Shown here piece after piece: positions 1 through 9,689 of a stretch of DNA of 64,000 bases (position 1 is its first letter; the number at the start of each line of letters is the position of its first letter). This DNA comes from Dendrobium chrysotoxum (taxonomy: Eukaryota > Streptophyta > Magnoliopsida > Asparagales > Orchidaceae), in contig CM034298.1 of the NCBI GenBank assembly GCA_019925795.1, positions 54,834,365 to 54,898,364 of the forward strand. The letters run 5' to 3'. The notes beneath the pieces are model-generated. The model saw nothing but the letters and a program-made list of their open reading frames with translations. It searched no databases and was not told the origin of the DNA. A program made the translations under genes and the position numbers.

Positions 1-63
1 AAAAAGGAGAGGTAAGAAATAAGAAAAAGGGGGGAAAGAATTTTCAAAAAAAATTAGGGGGGG

Positions 64-83
64 TATATATATATATATATATA
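64..83. repeat. (TA)n microsatellite
   Basis: Uninterrupted TA dinucleotides follow a G run. The first ~140 bases are purine- and AT-rich with no coding sign. They may be the distal part of the R1 repeat that follows, but no second copy of this stretch is visible. Confidence 0.8.
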
Positions 84-1236
84 AAATGTAGAAAAAGAGA
101 TATTTTGAACATTGCCGTCATCGACACGCTCGCACATGTATAATTTTCTAGACACGAAAGCTTATTTTCGGCGTTAGTGACGCACTGAAAAATTGTATAT
201 ACACGTTTTTCTTAGTGTGGTTGGAAGGAAACTCGGTGCGGCGTCTACGACGAGACAGGTAATCACCTAAAGTCTCATGTTCGGCATTTGCGGCGCACCA
301 AAAAATCACATATACACGTTTTTCTTAGCATGGTGGGATGAGAACTCGGTGCGACGCCTACTGCGAGACGAAGATACTAATATGCACTCTTAAGCACTCA
401 TGTAGCGTGGCGGGGCAAAGCCGACTGTATTTTCTAAACATGTACCTTCGAAGGCCCCATACACGCCTTTCTTGGCACGATGGGGATGAAGACTACGGCA
501 GTGTCCACAAACACCTATCATACATGCTTTTCTTAGCATGGTGGGAAGGCCCAGACTCCTGTAGTTTCCTCTAAATGGGGTAGACGTCAGGAGGCTGCCA
601 AAATTTTATCTAAAAATGATAAGGACTTGAATAAAACAGATGACTTGATTTGGACCACAAGGAACATGACTTAAAGCACTAAATCATACTCAAATCAACA
701 CAAAATAAATCCACCAATCATTAAATAATGAACGAGCAAATGCAAATGACTTGTGGAGAATATTGAAATGAATCTCAACATATAATAGGGGACTCATGGA
801 GGAAGGTATCCAAATATAATCAACATGCAAGCAAGAATCAAGTGGAAATGTAATGAACATGAACCTAACTCGAAGTTGAATATAACTAAGATAAATGAGA
901 AATAAAGAAATTTCATTTGAACAATGACACAATAAAAAAAGATAAATAAGAAAGGACTCATGCATTTTGACATTGAATCTTTGAACAACGATGAGTAAAT
1001 CATAAATGATCATATCAATCATGTTCATGAGAAAATTAATGTAAACATGATAAATGATGAAAGCATTCAATGCACTACGAGTAGGACTTGAGGATGATGT
1101 TCGCAGGAATCTTGCAAACAGTCATTCCAAATGCATGCAATGATTCATCTATGAGTGGTGCAGTGATATGCTCATAAGTAAAGCTTGGAGATCTAATATC
1201 TCTATAAGGCATGGAGAGTATGAAAGTCAATGATAA

Positions 1237-1446
1237 TTGTCCATATCATTGGCAATAATACTGTGGCAAGTATACATATCTATCCCCTACAAGAAGAAAG
1301 AAATATTGACATTGGAGGGCTTAGAGGATGATGATTGTTTGCAGCTCCTCAACAACCATGCATTTGCTAATGTGGAGAACCATGACGATAATAAATTAAA
1401 ACCCATTGCCAAAGGGATAGTTAAGAAGCTTTCAGAATCTAACTAG
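1237..1446 (+). pseudogene. Probable NB-ARC (NLR resistance protein) fragment inside R1 copy 1
   Basis: The open frame reads LEGLEDDDCLQLLNNHAFAN then ...LKPIAKGIVKKLS before a stop. It resembles the part of plant NB-ARC domains between the RNBS-C-like LxxLxxxDCxxLFxxHAF motif and the GLPL motif (usual form IAxxIVKKxxGLPLA). It breaks just before GLPL. There is no P-loop, kinase-2 or LRR around it, so it is only a fragment. It ends about 40 bases before the AGO-like fragment begins and has no clear counterpart in R1 copy 2. The family call rests on the motif pattern alone. Confidence 0.45.
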
Positions 1447-1487
1447 AAGGATTCAGTATGCAGTGAAAACAACAATATGATACATCT

Positions 1488-2065
1488 AAGTGCATCCAAA
1501 TGAATGTCAACACACAATGCATTGCGCCCACCAGAGTTAATGATCAATATTTGACAAATATGTTGTTAAAGATTAATACAAAGCTTGGTGGCCTAAACTC
1601 ACAATTACAATATAAAATACACCTACTATTCCATCCATCTCAAGAACTACAACAATTATTTTAGGAATGGATGCCTCGCATAGCTCTCCTAAATGATCTG
1701 ATGTACCTTCAATCGCTGCAGTTGTCAGTTCAAGGAAGTGGCCACTGATTTCGAAGTATAGGACATCAATTAGGACACAATCATTCAAGATTGAAATGAT
1801 TGATTCTTTATTTAAGCCAAAGCAGAAATTGATGATGACGACATAACTAGGAAGTCGCTTATTGATTCCTATATGAGCTCTGGAAAGAGAAAACTAGGTC
1901 AAATCATTATTTTCAGGGATGGGGCGAGTCAGTCTAAGTTCAACCAGGTTTTGAATATTGAGTTGGATAAGATTATTGAGGCTTGCAAGTGTCATGATGA
2001 AGAAGTGGTCCTCTAAGCTTATGCTGATAATTACGCAGAACTCACAAGCAAAGGTGAAAAATATA
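1488..2065 (+). pseudogene. ARGONAUTE4-like PIWI-domain fragment, intron-less, captured in R1 copy 1
   Basis: Three frames in order give TQCIAPTRVNDQYLTN and LLKINTKLGGLNSQL (from 1512), then TIILGMDASHSSPK, SDVPSIAAVVSSRKWPLISK and MIDSLFKP (about 1650-1817), then SGKRKLGQIIIFRDGASQS and FNQVLNIELDKIIEACK (about 1855-1990), and finally a decayed PKLMLIITQN. This is the conserved order in the PIWI domain of AGO4/6/9-clade Argonautes, which bind siRNAs and guide DNA methylation. The two slicer aspartates (in ILGMD and IIFRD) are still encoded, but frameshifts and stops break the frame, so no protein is made. AGO4-type genes are intron-rich, yet here the coding blocks follow one another without introns, which points to capture of a spliced transcript. 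It is in sense with the host LTR. Confidence 0.85.
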
Positions 2066-3767
2066 TAATGTACACAAGCGCCTACAAGCCACTGTAGAAG
2101 ACTGGCCGTGCACTCGACATGTCACATACGGGCAAATACATCAGGGCTATGATAAACACAAGTTTCTACAAACTGTCATGGAAAACCCGCCAAATATTCC
2201 AAAAAATGCCCCCACAAATGCACTATAATATTTATACACAAAAACACAAAGAAATACATATACAATCATACACCTACATGGGCCTCGGCGAGCATGTTAT
2301 GAGCACACACGTGATGTCTAGGGATGCTGCACAGGGCAGACAATAAACCCAAGTTCGAGCCCGATCTTCTATGCGGGTAGATAGGAGTTGACACAGCTCG
2401 AACCATCAAACAAATATACAGTAATGTTATTGACCGGGATATTTATTTTATACGTTCATGTTAAGCCTTAAAGGCCTATAACAAGAGAAATTCATCAATG
2501 AAAGCATACAATTGAATTGAATCCGATCTTTTGTTGACAGCTAACAGAATCTACAGGGTTCAGTCAATAAAATGCAATTCTCCATAATCACCCTGATGAT
2601 GGCCGTGTTGAATGTAGATCTCAATCGAAGGAGTTAATTCACAAATATTTCAAAATGATACTCAAATGTTCGAAAATCCAAAATTCCAAAAATTCCAAAA
2701 TTCAAAACATTTAAAATTGAAATTAACAATCAAAATGCTTAAAGCAAAACCCATCCAACCTCTACAATGATTTGTCGAGGTGGATAAATTTGAAAATGCA
2801 CTTTAGCTCACACGGAGCTAGTATCTGGTCGAGAATATCACTAGGATTCATTCTCAAACCACCTCCTGCCAGTAAGGATGTGGTACATGTCCTCTAACTA
2901 GCAGTTTTGCTACCAAATGGCACCGCAGGTAAACGGTTATGACCGGGGCCCTCTGAACCATGTGGTTTGCTGCCAAATGATAGAACTAAATTATGGTTAT
3001 GGCCAGAGCCCGTATACTCCCCAATGGCACAAAATCCTTGAGGAATGAATTAATAGGATATGATCCATAGAGCACAAAGTTCTCTATAAGCTAAGGTGGA
3101 TTCAAATTGGTCTCCTTAGACAAACATCCATCCCAGGTCTACAAGATACCCTTGAACGAAACAACCCATGGCTGCCGGCAAGGATCCTTCTGTCAGGTTG
3201 GGTTAACTACCTCCTCTAACTAAGTAGATCAGAGACCACGATGGCCCGGGACGACGGAACCATGGGATCTTGATCGGGTCCATCATCCATTCCCCCACCA
3301 TCCGCTTTAAGTGCAAGATGGTGAAATTTCTATTTTAAATATTAATTCTCTCAAATACCCAAATCCATGCTCCTATTATATGCCAGATAACATGTATTTC
3401 TACGTATCTGATTGACGATTAGCCTTAATCAAAAGTTCTCTCTCGTTATCGGGAGGGGTAATTAACTACAAGGGCTTGCGCCTATAGGAAACCAGAACTC
3501 ATATCATAAAGTCCTCGCAAAATGAGGGCAAAATCATTGGGTAGTGTCTTATATACAAACCCAATATGCCTTCCCAAAATTTACCCCGAAACTTAATCCG
3601 TTAAAACTCCCAGAAAGCATGGGGAGGCCGGGGCACGAATTTTCGGAGCCCACAATAATGTATATGCTAAAAACATTGATTAACAACAAATGTAATGTCA
3701 AGGTGGGTGATAAGTATGAAAATTAACCTATAATGTGTCGATATAGCTCTAAATATAAAAATTAATA

Positions 3768-4472
3768 TTATTGGTTGTACAATGGTTGATAGTTTGATGG
3801 ATCTGGCTTGTAATTGAGCAGGCCAAAGTGATGAATAATTTGGGCATAGGTTGTTCGATTGAGATGGGTTCCATAGCATGTAGTTTGAGCATTAATGCCT
3901 AAGAAATGAGAGAGATGGTCCAAATATTCCATATGAAACTTCAGTTGAAGGCTATCTAGAAGTGCCACAATAACTTTGGAATCATTTCCATTAAGTAATA
4001 TGTCATCAACATAAACTAATAGGTACATTTGTATGCTTTCTTTGTTAAATATAAGGGAAGGATCAGCAACACTAAACACAAAACCATGAGCTTGAATAAA
4101 GCCTAAGAAAGCAACAAAAATGTTATAGAGGAGCTTGCTTAAGGCTATATATAGCTTTCTTAAAAAGACAAATATGATTTGAGAATTCATAGTCCTTGAA
4201 CCCTTTAATTTGTGACATAAACATCATTTCATTAAGAGTGGCATGAAGGAAAGCATTCAAAACATTCAATTAAATGATGGACCATTTATTAGTGATACAA
4301 TTATAAGGAGTAGAATGGTTAGACATTTTTTTGCAACTACGCTAAACATCTCCATGTAGTCCAAGCCACGCTCCTGGTGAACTTTGCGATGAGCAATTAT
4401 TCCGTCAACATTATACTTGGTTTTCAACATCCACTTGCAACCAAAAACATTTGGCGTAGTGGGTGGAACCAA
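3768..4472 (-). pseudogene. Copia reverse transcriptase fragment
   Basis: The upstream part reads NVFGCKWMLKTKYNVDG and RGLDYMEMFSVV, matching the copia RT start (NVVGxKWVxKxKxxxDG...DYxETFSPV). The downstream part reads ADPSLIFNKESIQMYLLVYV then DDILLNGND, which holds the YVDD catalytic box intact, followed by FLGINAQTT and TYAQIIHHFGLLNYKP. The two parts are in different frames with a gap near 4190-4266. A stop after the ...KP region and the missing RNase H mark the truncation. Confidence 0.85.
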
Positions 4473-5249
4473 ACTCCATGTAGCTTGCGATCATAGGGCA
4501 TGCAACTAATGATGCAATGCATTGCGCCAATTGGCATCTTTGACCGTTGCACTTTAACAAGTAGAATTGCCGTCGTGAATCATGTGACAAAGGAGGACTA
4601 ATGGGTTTGACTGATGAGGAGGAATCATTGTGTGATGGAGCTGGTTGTTATTGAGGAGAGGAAATGGAAGTTGTTTGAGTTGAAGTGATAGGTTGCTGAA
4701 GAGTGAAAAGGTGTGAAGAAAATGAATTTGGGACTGAGTGAGAAAGAAAGATATGAGGAGCTGTGTGAAAAGTGGATATGGTTATTGGGAAAATTAATTA
4801 AGGTGAATGAAAAGTTAGATTCATGAACTTCGGTGAGCAGTGGCAATTAAGTGGATGTGGTGATGAGCGGGTTGAGGCTGAGGCATATGAAAGGAAAAAA
4901 ACCTTTTCATTGAATAGAACAAGTCTTGAGGTATTTAGTTTTCCAATGATAAGAGTCTATGCACTGATAGCTCTTTTGAGTTTTAGCATAACCAATGAAC
5001 ATACAAGAAATTGGTATTGGAGAAAGTTTGTCTTTGGAATAATGTAGAAGCTAGCGAAAACACTATCATCCAAATAATTTAAGATTCGAATGGGTAAGTG
5101 GGTGATCATGAAGAAGGTGATATGGAGATTGAAAGTGATTGTTTGATGAAGGAAATTGATTGATGAGATAATTGGCAGTGAGCAAAGCATCTATCCTTAG
5201 TGTCTGAACCGTCTCAATAAGATAATGATACTTGTGTTTGACAACACCA

Positions 5250-5690
5250 TTTTATTTAGAGGTATAGGAATGTCTCAAGATAAAGGTAAAAGTACATGTA
5301 TTCTTCACTACCATCAGTCCGAAGGATTTTCATGTTTATGTCAAACTATCATTCAATTTGATATTTGAATTCATTAAATAAAGTAGTATCAGATTTGTCT
5401 AGTAATGGATACACCCAAAATATTCAAGAATAGTCATTAACAAATATTATGTAGTATTTATAACTTTGAAAAGATAAAGTCGAGGAAGGTCCACATACAT
5501 TGTAGTGGATAATTTCCAAAGGTTAAGAACTTTGACATAATAGAAATAAAAGATAATTAGTGGCTTTTGGCTAGCCAACAAGAAAAAAACAAACTTCAGA
5601 ATTAGAAGAAATGCATATAAGCTAATTTCATTTACTATTAGGGGTAGAGTTGCAAACAAAGGATGTCCAAGATGTAGCTGTCACAAGTCT
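5250..5690 (-). pseudogene. Copia pre-integrase and integrase core remains
   Basis: The minus strand near 5675 gives HLGHP, the copia GAG-pre-integrase signature. Near 5510 it gives LEIIHYNVCGPSS and SYKYYIIFVNDYS, equivalent to the integrase core start (usually LxxIHxDxxGP...FVDDYS) with the first catalytic Asp replaced by Asn. Near 5320 MKILRTDGSEEY carries the second Asp. Internal stops interrupt the frame. Confidence 0.7.
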
Positions 5691-5989
5691 GAAGTTAATT
5701 AAACAAAAGTACAATAGTGAGGATGCTCAGCTAAATGGTTGATAACAACGGGATATGAATAGGGAAGAAACCTTTAGGACATGTTCTCCAAAGAAAAGGC
5801 CAATTAAGTTACATAATAGGAGTTATCTTTGGTTAAATAATGAACTGAGAAGGTTCAAACTTGAAAGAAAGATTGAGTACAAACAGTAAATTTGGGAGAA
5901 CTAATTTACTATTTGGTGTGGGTAATAAGGCATGGTCAACATCTGCAATTAGTAGGGCATGATTACTGTCCTACTTGAATGTCATCATG

Positions 5990-6240
5990 ATGTTCTTTGG
6001 AGTTTGATAGTTGCATTGCATCACCAATGAGATGGGAATTTACCCTCGTATCCAAGCACCAGTCACTTGATTTGTTGTGTTTCCAGCAAAGATAGCTGGT
6101 TTATGGTAGGAAGGAGGATAATTAAGGTCTTGAAGGCGCCAACATTTGAAGGTCGAATGGCCTAATTTATACATTGGATAGAACAACCTGGTTGTTTTCC
6201 AGCACCTATTGTTGTAGCTTGTCATTCATGGGATGGGAGG
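5990..6240 (-). pseudogene. Copia gag zinc-knuckle and protease remains
   Basis: One frame reads MYKLGHSTFKCW, a CCHC knuckle whose first cysteines are lost. Another reads WCLDTRVNSHLIGDAMQLS, matching the protease pattern WxxDTGAxxHxT with the Gly changed to Arg. The order knuckle then protease fits copia. Frames differ, so the copy is dead. Confidence 0.6.
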
Positions 6241-6395
6241 GGATGTGTTTGTTCCTTAGTAGGGTAAAGGGATTATCAGCCACCAAGATAGCATTAATTA
6301 AATATGTAGCCGTGGGATTCATGAGGAGGAGATGAATTAAGCTTTAGAAAATTACCAAGAGAAAGGGAATAGGGTATTCTCCATAGTGCATCAAA

Positions 6396-6407
6396 GCTCT
6401 GATACCA
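6396..6407 (-). other. Primer-binding site (tRNA-Met type) of the copia copy
   Basis: The minus strand reads TGGTATCAGAGC, the common plant initiator-tRNA-Met primer site, 5 bases after a GTTTCA that would be the LTR end at 6413. Confidence 0.75.
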
Positions 6408-6412
6408 TGGTA

Positions 6413-6800
6413 TGAAACTTGCAAGAGACAAAGCTGTGAAGAAGGAAAATAGAGATGGAGATTTTAATGTATTAATTCACATTATATTGCATGGTGCTAT
6501 AACCAGCACTATTCATGTATATATACATACAGGTGATAATGAAAATAAAATAATTATAGAGTAGAGGTTTAGTGGCTAGGAAGAAATGTACAGTTATACC
6601 CTGGTAGTTAGGATGTACCTGTATCATAGTGAAGCAGGTAAAAGAGTTTCTACTTCATACCATTTAATCAAAAGATTTTATTTATATTATTGTAGGTTCT
6701 ATGATCCAAATGAATTGTTGAAAACTCAATTAAAACCTACAAATAATATATCAGGCATATCATTTACAAAGAGAAAATCTTGGCATTACAAGCTTTCCTA
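6413..6800 (-). mobile_element. Copia 5' LTR remnant
   Basis: This is the AT-rich sequence directly next to the minus-strand primer-binding site, so by position it is the 5' LTR. On the plus strand it starts TGAAACTTGC, that is, it ends in GTTTCA on the element strand. The outer boundary is not resolved because the 3' LTR is gone; a poly(A) run near 6800 is only a convenient limit. Confidence 0.45.
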
Positions 6801-6954
6801 AAAAAAAAAAAATTCATCCTTGAAGTTTACGAATATAGTTATGCCCTTTAAAATCAGTAGAGTTTCAATTGTTTAATATGCACTTGCTCCTCCCAAATAG
6901 TCTCTTGTTGACCCCTATACACCAAACTACGCGCAAAGAGAGCAAAATAGGCGA

Positions 6955-8110
6955 ATCAAGTAGCGCGCGTCAACGTGACACATCACTTGAAGGGTCAAAT
7001 GACCTCCGATTGCTAAACGGACTGCGCCGTTGTAATCAAAATGTCAAATTCCCCTAATTCGAGACCCCTCGTGGTCAAATCAAATGAGATCGGTCTAAAG
7101 GGACGACCGACAGCCTAAATTGACGTGCGACATCACTCAAACGACATCCAATCACAAAACGGACTTCGACATTACGTCCGAAACGTCGTTGACATTAAAA
7201 AATAACACTTTATCCGATAAATTGGGACAAGTCGAGGCAGTGGCATGAATTTCGAGGTGATGACGTGTAAATTGAGGAATTTAGCACTCAACGTCGCCCA
7301 AACGACGTTTGATCGCAAAACAAATTTCTCCGTTGCATCTGGGAACATCATCGACACCTAAAAAATATATCTTATATGTTCAATTGGGATTGTCCGACAG
7401 AGTGACACGAATCTCGAGGCGACAATGCACAAATCGAGGAATTTAGCACTCGACATTGCCGAAATGGCATCTGATCGCAGAATGAACTTCGCCCCTACTT
7501 TCAGAACATCGTCAATACTCAAGATTGACTATGAATTGGTTTAATTAAAATCGCGTGGCGAAATTGATGCGGGTCCTAAGGCAACGACGAGCAAATCGAG
7601 AAAATTAGTGCGACATCGCCCAAACAAAGTCTGATCGTGAAACGGACTTCGCCGTTACGTTTGGAACATCAACAATATCCAAAATGCACTATCAATTTGC
7701 CAAAAGAAAGTTGCGTGGTGAAATCGACACAAAATGAGGCAAACTACACGAATCCTGAGGTGACTATGCGCAAATCGAGGAATTAAGCACTCGACGTCGC
7801 CCATATGAAGTTCGATCGCAGAACGGATTTCACCGTTATGTCTAGAATGCTACTGAAATTCAAAAATAACACTTTATTTGATCAATTGGGATCGGCCGAG
7901 GCGATGGCATGAATCCCGAGATGACGTCGCTTAAATCAAGGAATTTAGTCACTCGGCGTCACCCAAACAATGTCTAATCGTAAAACGAACTTCGCCGTTG
8001 CATTCGAAATGCTGTCAATAACCAAAATTATGCAATGGAATTGGCACGTAAAATGAGGCGAAATGCACATAACTCAAAAAAACGTGTAAACCGAGGCAAC
8101 TTTTGACAGA
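6955..8110. repeat. ~162-bp tandem array, about 7 units
   Basis: The motif TTAGCACTCGACGTCGCCCA and its variants recurs near 7119, 7281, 7442, 7604, 7783, 7945 and 8101, with spacings of 162, 161, 162, 179, 162 and 156. Each unit also has GATCGCAAAACGGACTTCGC CG-rich text, a CACTTTAT stretch and a CGAATCTCGAGGTGACG stretch. Units are diverged. The array is richer in CpG than its surroundings. It lies between the copia remnant and R1 copy 2 and could be the distal part of the R1 LTR or an independent satellite patch. Confidence 0.8.
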
Positions 8111-9235
8111 TCGACATGTTGCTGTCATTTCAAACAGATGACTAATGATGATAGAGCATTAATTTAAACCAAAAAGAAAATATCAGAAAGTCAAATTAAA
8201 TTTCAGATATTAATTGCCTTACCTCATATCAATCGAAGCCTCTGATTAAAATTTTCGCAAATCCCGCGACAACAAATCTTAATCGCAGCTTGTTTCAGTT
8301 GAATGGCTCGTCTCGACATTAAAACTAAGTGAAACAGAGCTGCTTCGATTTTTACCTCCACGCCTTGAAATCACACACGCAACCTTTCAGAGATTTCCGC
8401 CTCTTTCCCTTCCTTCGTCCGTCTCATCCCCATTCACAAGCATCCGATCTCGTTGCCTATTCGTCCCTTCCGATAGAGCTGGCCAAACACCTCACAACCC
8501 AACTTCCGATCAATCATGAGCTTCGCCTCACATTCGACCAAGACCCAGTCAACTGAATCGCAATTGAATTTTTTTCACTTCACTTGATTCACCGTTCACG
8601 CTTCCTCCCTATTTCTCTGACCTCACTTCCCGCAACGACCCTACCTTCAGACATCAACTCCCAATCTCCACTCGCCCTTAACGCTGAAATCCATCTGCTC
8701 CTCCTCACACAGTAATCCCATACCCCTTTACATGAAACAACCGCATACAAATATCCAATTCTCGAGCCAGCCACTGTAGCTGTCCCTTTCGCCGAGCCAA
8801 CCTCCAATCAAAAGCACCTGTCCATCCCTCTCCTCCCTATACCTACTGTACCGACCTCCATTTTCAAACCTCCAATAGCTCTCCCATGCACATCCATCCC
8901 CTACAGCAAGAGATCACACCCAACCTTTTCTCCCAAACATCTGTTGCAGCCGAATCTCAATCTCCTACAAGTCTACATATACTTAAGTTAAATCCATAGT
9001 AACTTTTGCATCCTCTTTTACCTGCATGCATCACCTTTTGCCTTTTGCTTTTGTTTTCTTTAAATTTTATTTTACTTTTCATTTTACTTTGTCTGTCACG
9101 TAAATACTTTTCCTTTACCTTTACTACTTTTCTTTATCTTATTTTGTAAGCGTATGTGCGTTCACTTATTTAAGTATACATGCATATGTTAAAAAAAAAA
9201 AGAAGAAAAAAACTACAATGAGATTCCTTTACTTC
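8111..9235. other. C/T-rich spacer, no supported gene
   Basis: From about 8340 to 8990 the plus strand is rich in C and T, with short open frames (for example 8329-8556) that match no family I recognise. About 9000-9235 is T-rich and ends in an A run. No splice pattern, RNA gene or element protein is visible. It may belong to a non-coding retroelement. Confidence 0.5.
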
Positions 9236-9590
9236 TGTTTGTACTATAATTAAGTTACTTAATTTCATTAACTATTTGAACTATGTTTAAGTTAGTTAAT
9301 TTCAATAACTAATTGAACTATGGTTAATTTAGCTAATTTCATTAACTATTTGATTAATTTAGTTAATTTTATTAACTGTTTGCACTATAGTTAATTTCAT
9401 TAACTATTTGAACTATAGTTAAATTAGTTAATTTTCTTAACTGCTTGCACAATAGTTAATTTAGTTAATTTCATTAACTGTTTGTACTATAATGAATTAA
9501 ATTAATTTCATTAACTGTTTATACTATAGTTAATTTAGTTAATTTCATTAATCGTTTATACTATAGTTAATTGAGTTAATGTCATTAGTC
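9236..9590. repeat. AT-rich minisatellite, ~37-bp units, about 9 copies
   Basis: The unit is close to AGTTAATTTCATTAACTGTT followed by TGCACTATAGTTAATTT. Each unit contains the near-palindrome AGTTAA...TTAACT, so single strands could form repeated hairpins. Copies differ by a few substitutions. Confidence 0.8.
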
Positions 9591-9689
9591 ATTTGTGCTC
9601 TTTTTTTACACTTTTTGTGATTTGTGCATGTTGTACATTTCTTTTGCCACCTCGTCACCGTCGTCATCATCGCAAAGGTATAACCTCTC

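Larger units (their letters stand above)
140..3654 (+). mobile_element. R1 long LTR-like repeat, copy 1 (solo LTR or LTR of a Tat-like element)
   Basis: This stretch aligns by eye, with gaps, to 9690-13478, and its 3' end also matches 25905-26260 (+) and 56724-57665 (-). All copies stop at a common ...GCCC(T)CCACA-type end, as expected for an LTR ending in CA. Near 200-540 it has imperfect tandem units containing CGTTTTTCTTAG...GGTGGGA. At 578-610 it has a block like AGGCTGCCGAAATT, and at 3245-3279 CCCGGGACGACGGAACCATG. Both blocks also occur in the LTR of the intact Tat element at 32943, which gives the orientation. The left boundary is not resolved. It contains captured host-gene pieces (1237-1446 and 1488-2065). 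That it is an LTR is inferred from this shared architecture; no attached internal region is visible. Confidence 0.6.
3768..6412 (-). mobile_element. Decayed Ty1/copia retrotransposon, 3'-truncated
   Basis: Reading the minus strand, the order is primer-binding site (6396-6407), gag zinc knuckle and protease remains (about 6240-5990), pre-integrase and integrase (about 5690-5250) and reverse transcriptase (4470-3768). That is the copia order gag-PR-INT-RT. RNase H and the 3' LTR are missing: the copy stops near 3768, about 110 bases from the end of R1 copy 1. Many stops and frameshifts show it is old. A 5' LTR remnant continues to the right of 6413. Confidence 0.8.

Noticed and set aside
1488..2065. 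A functional Argonaute gene
   Set aside because: Only part of the PIWI domain is present, with frameshifts and stops; no PAZ, MID or start region is found.
8329..8807. Open frames in the C/T-rich spacer
   Set aside because: Composition-driven; no domain, no splice support, and both strands are open over the same stretch.
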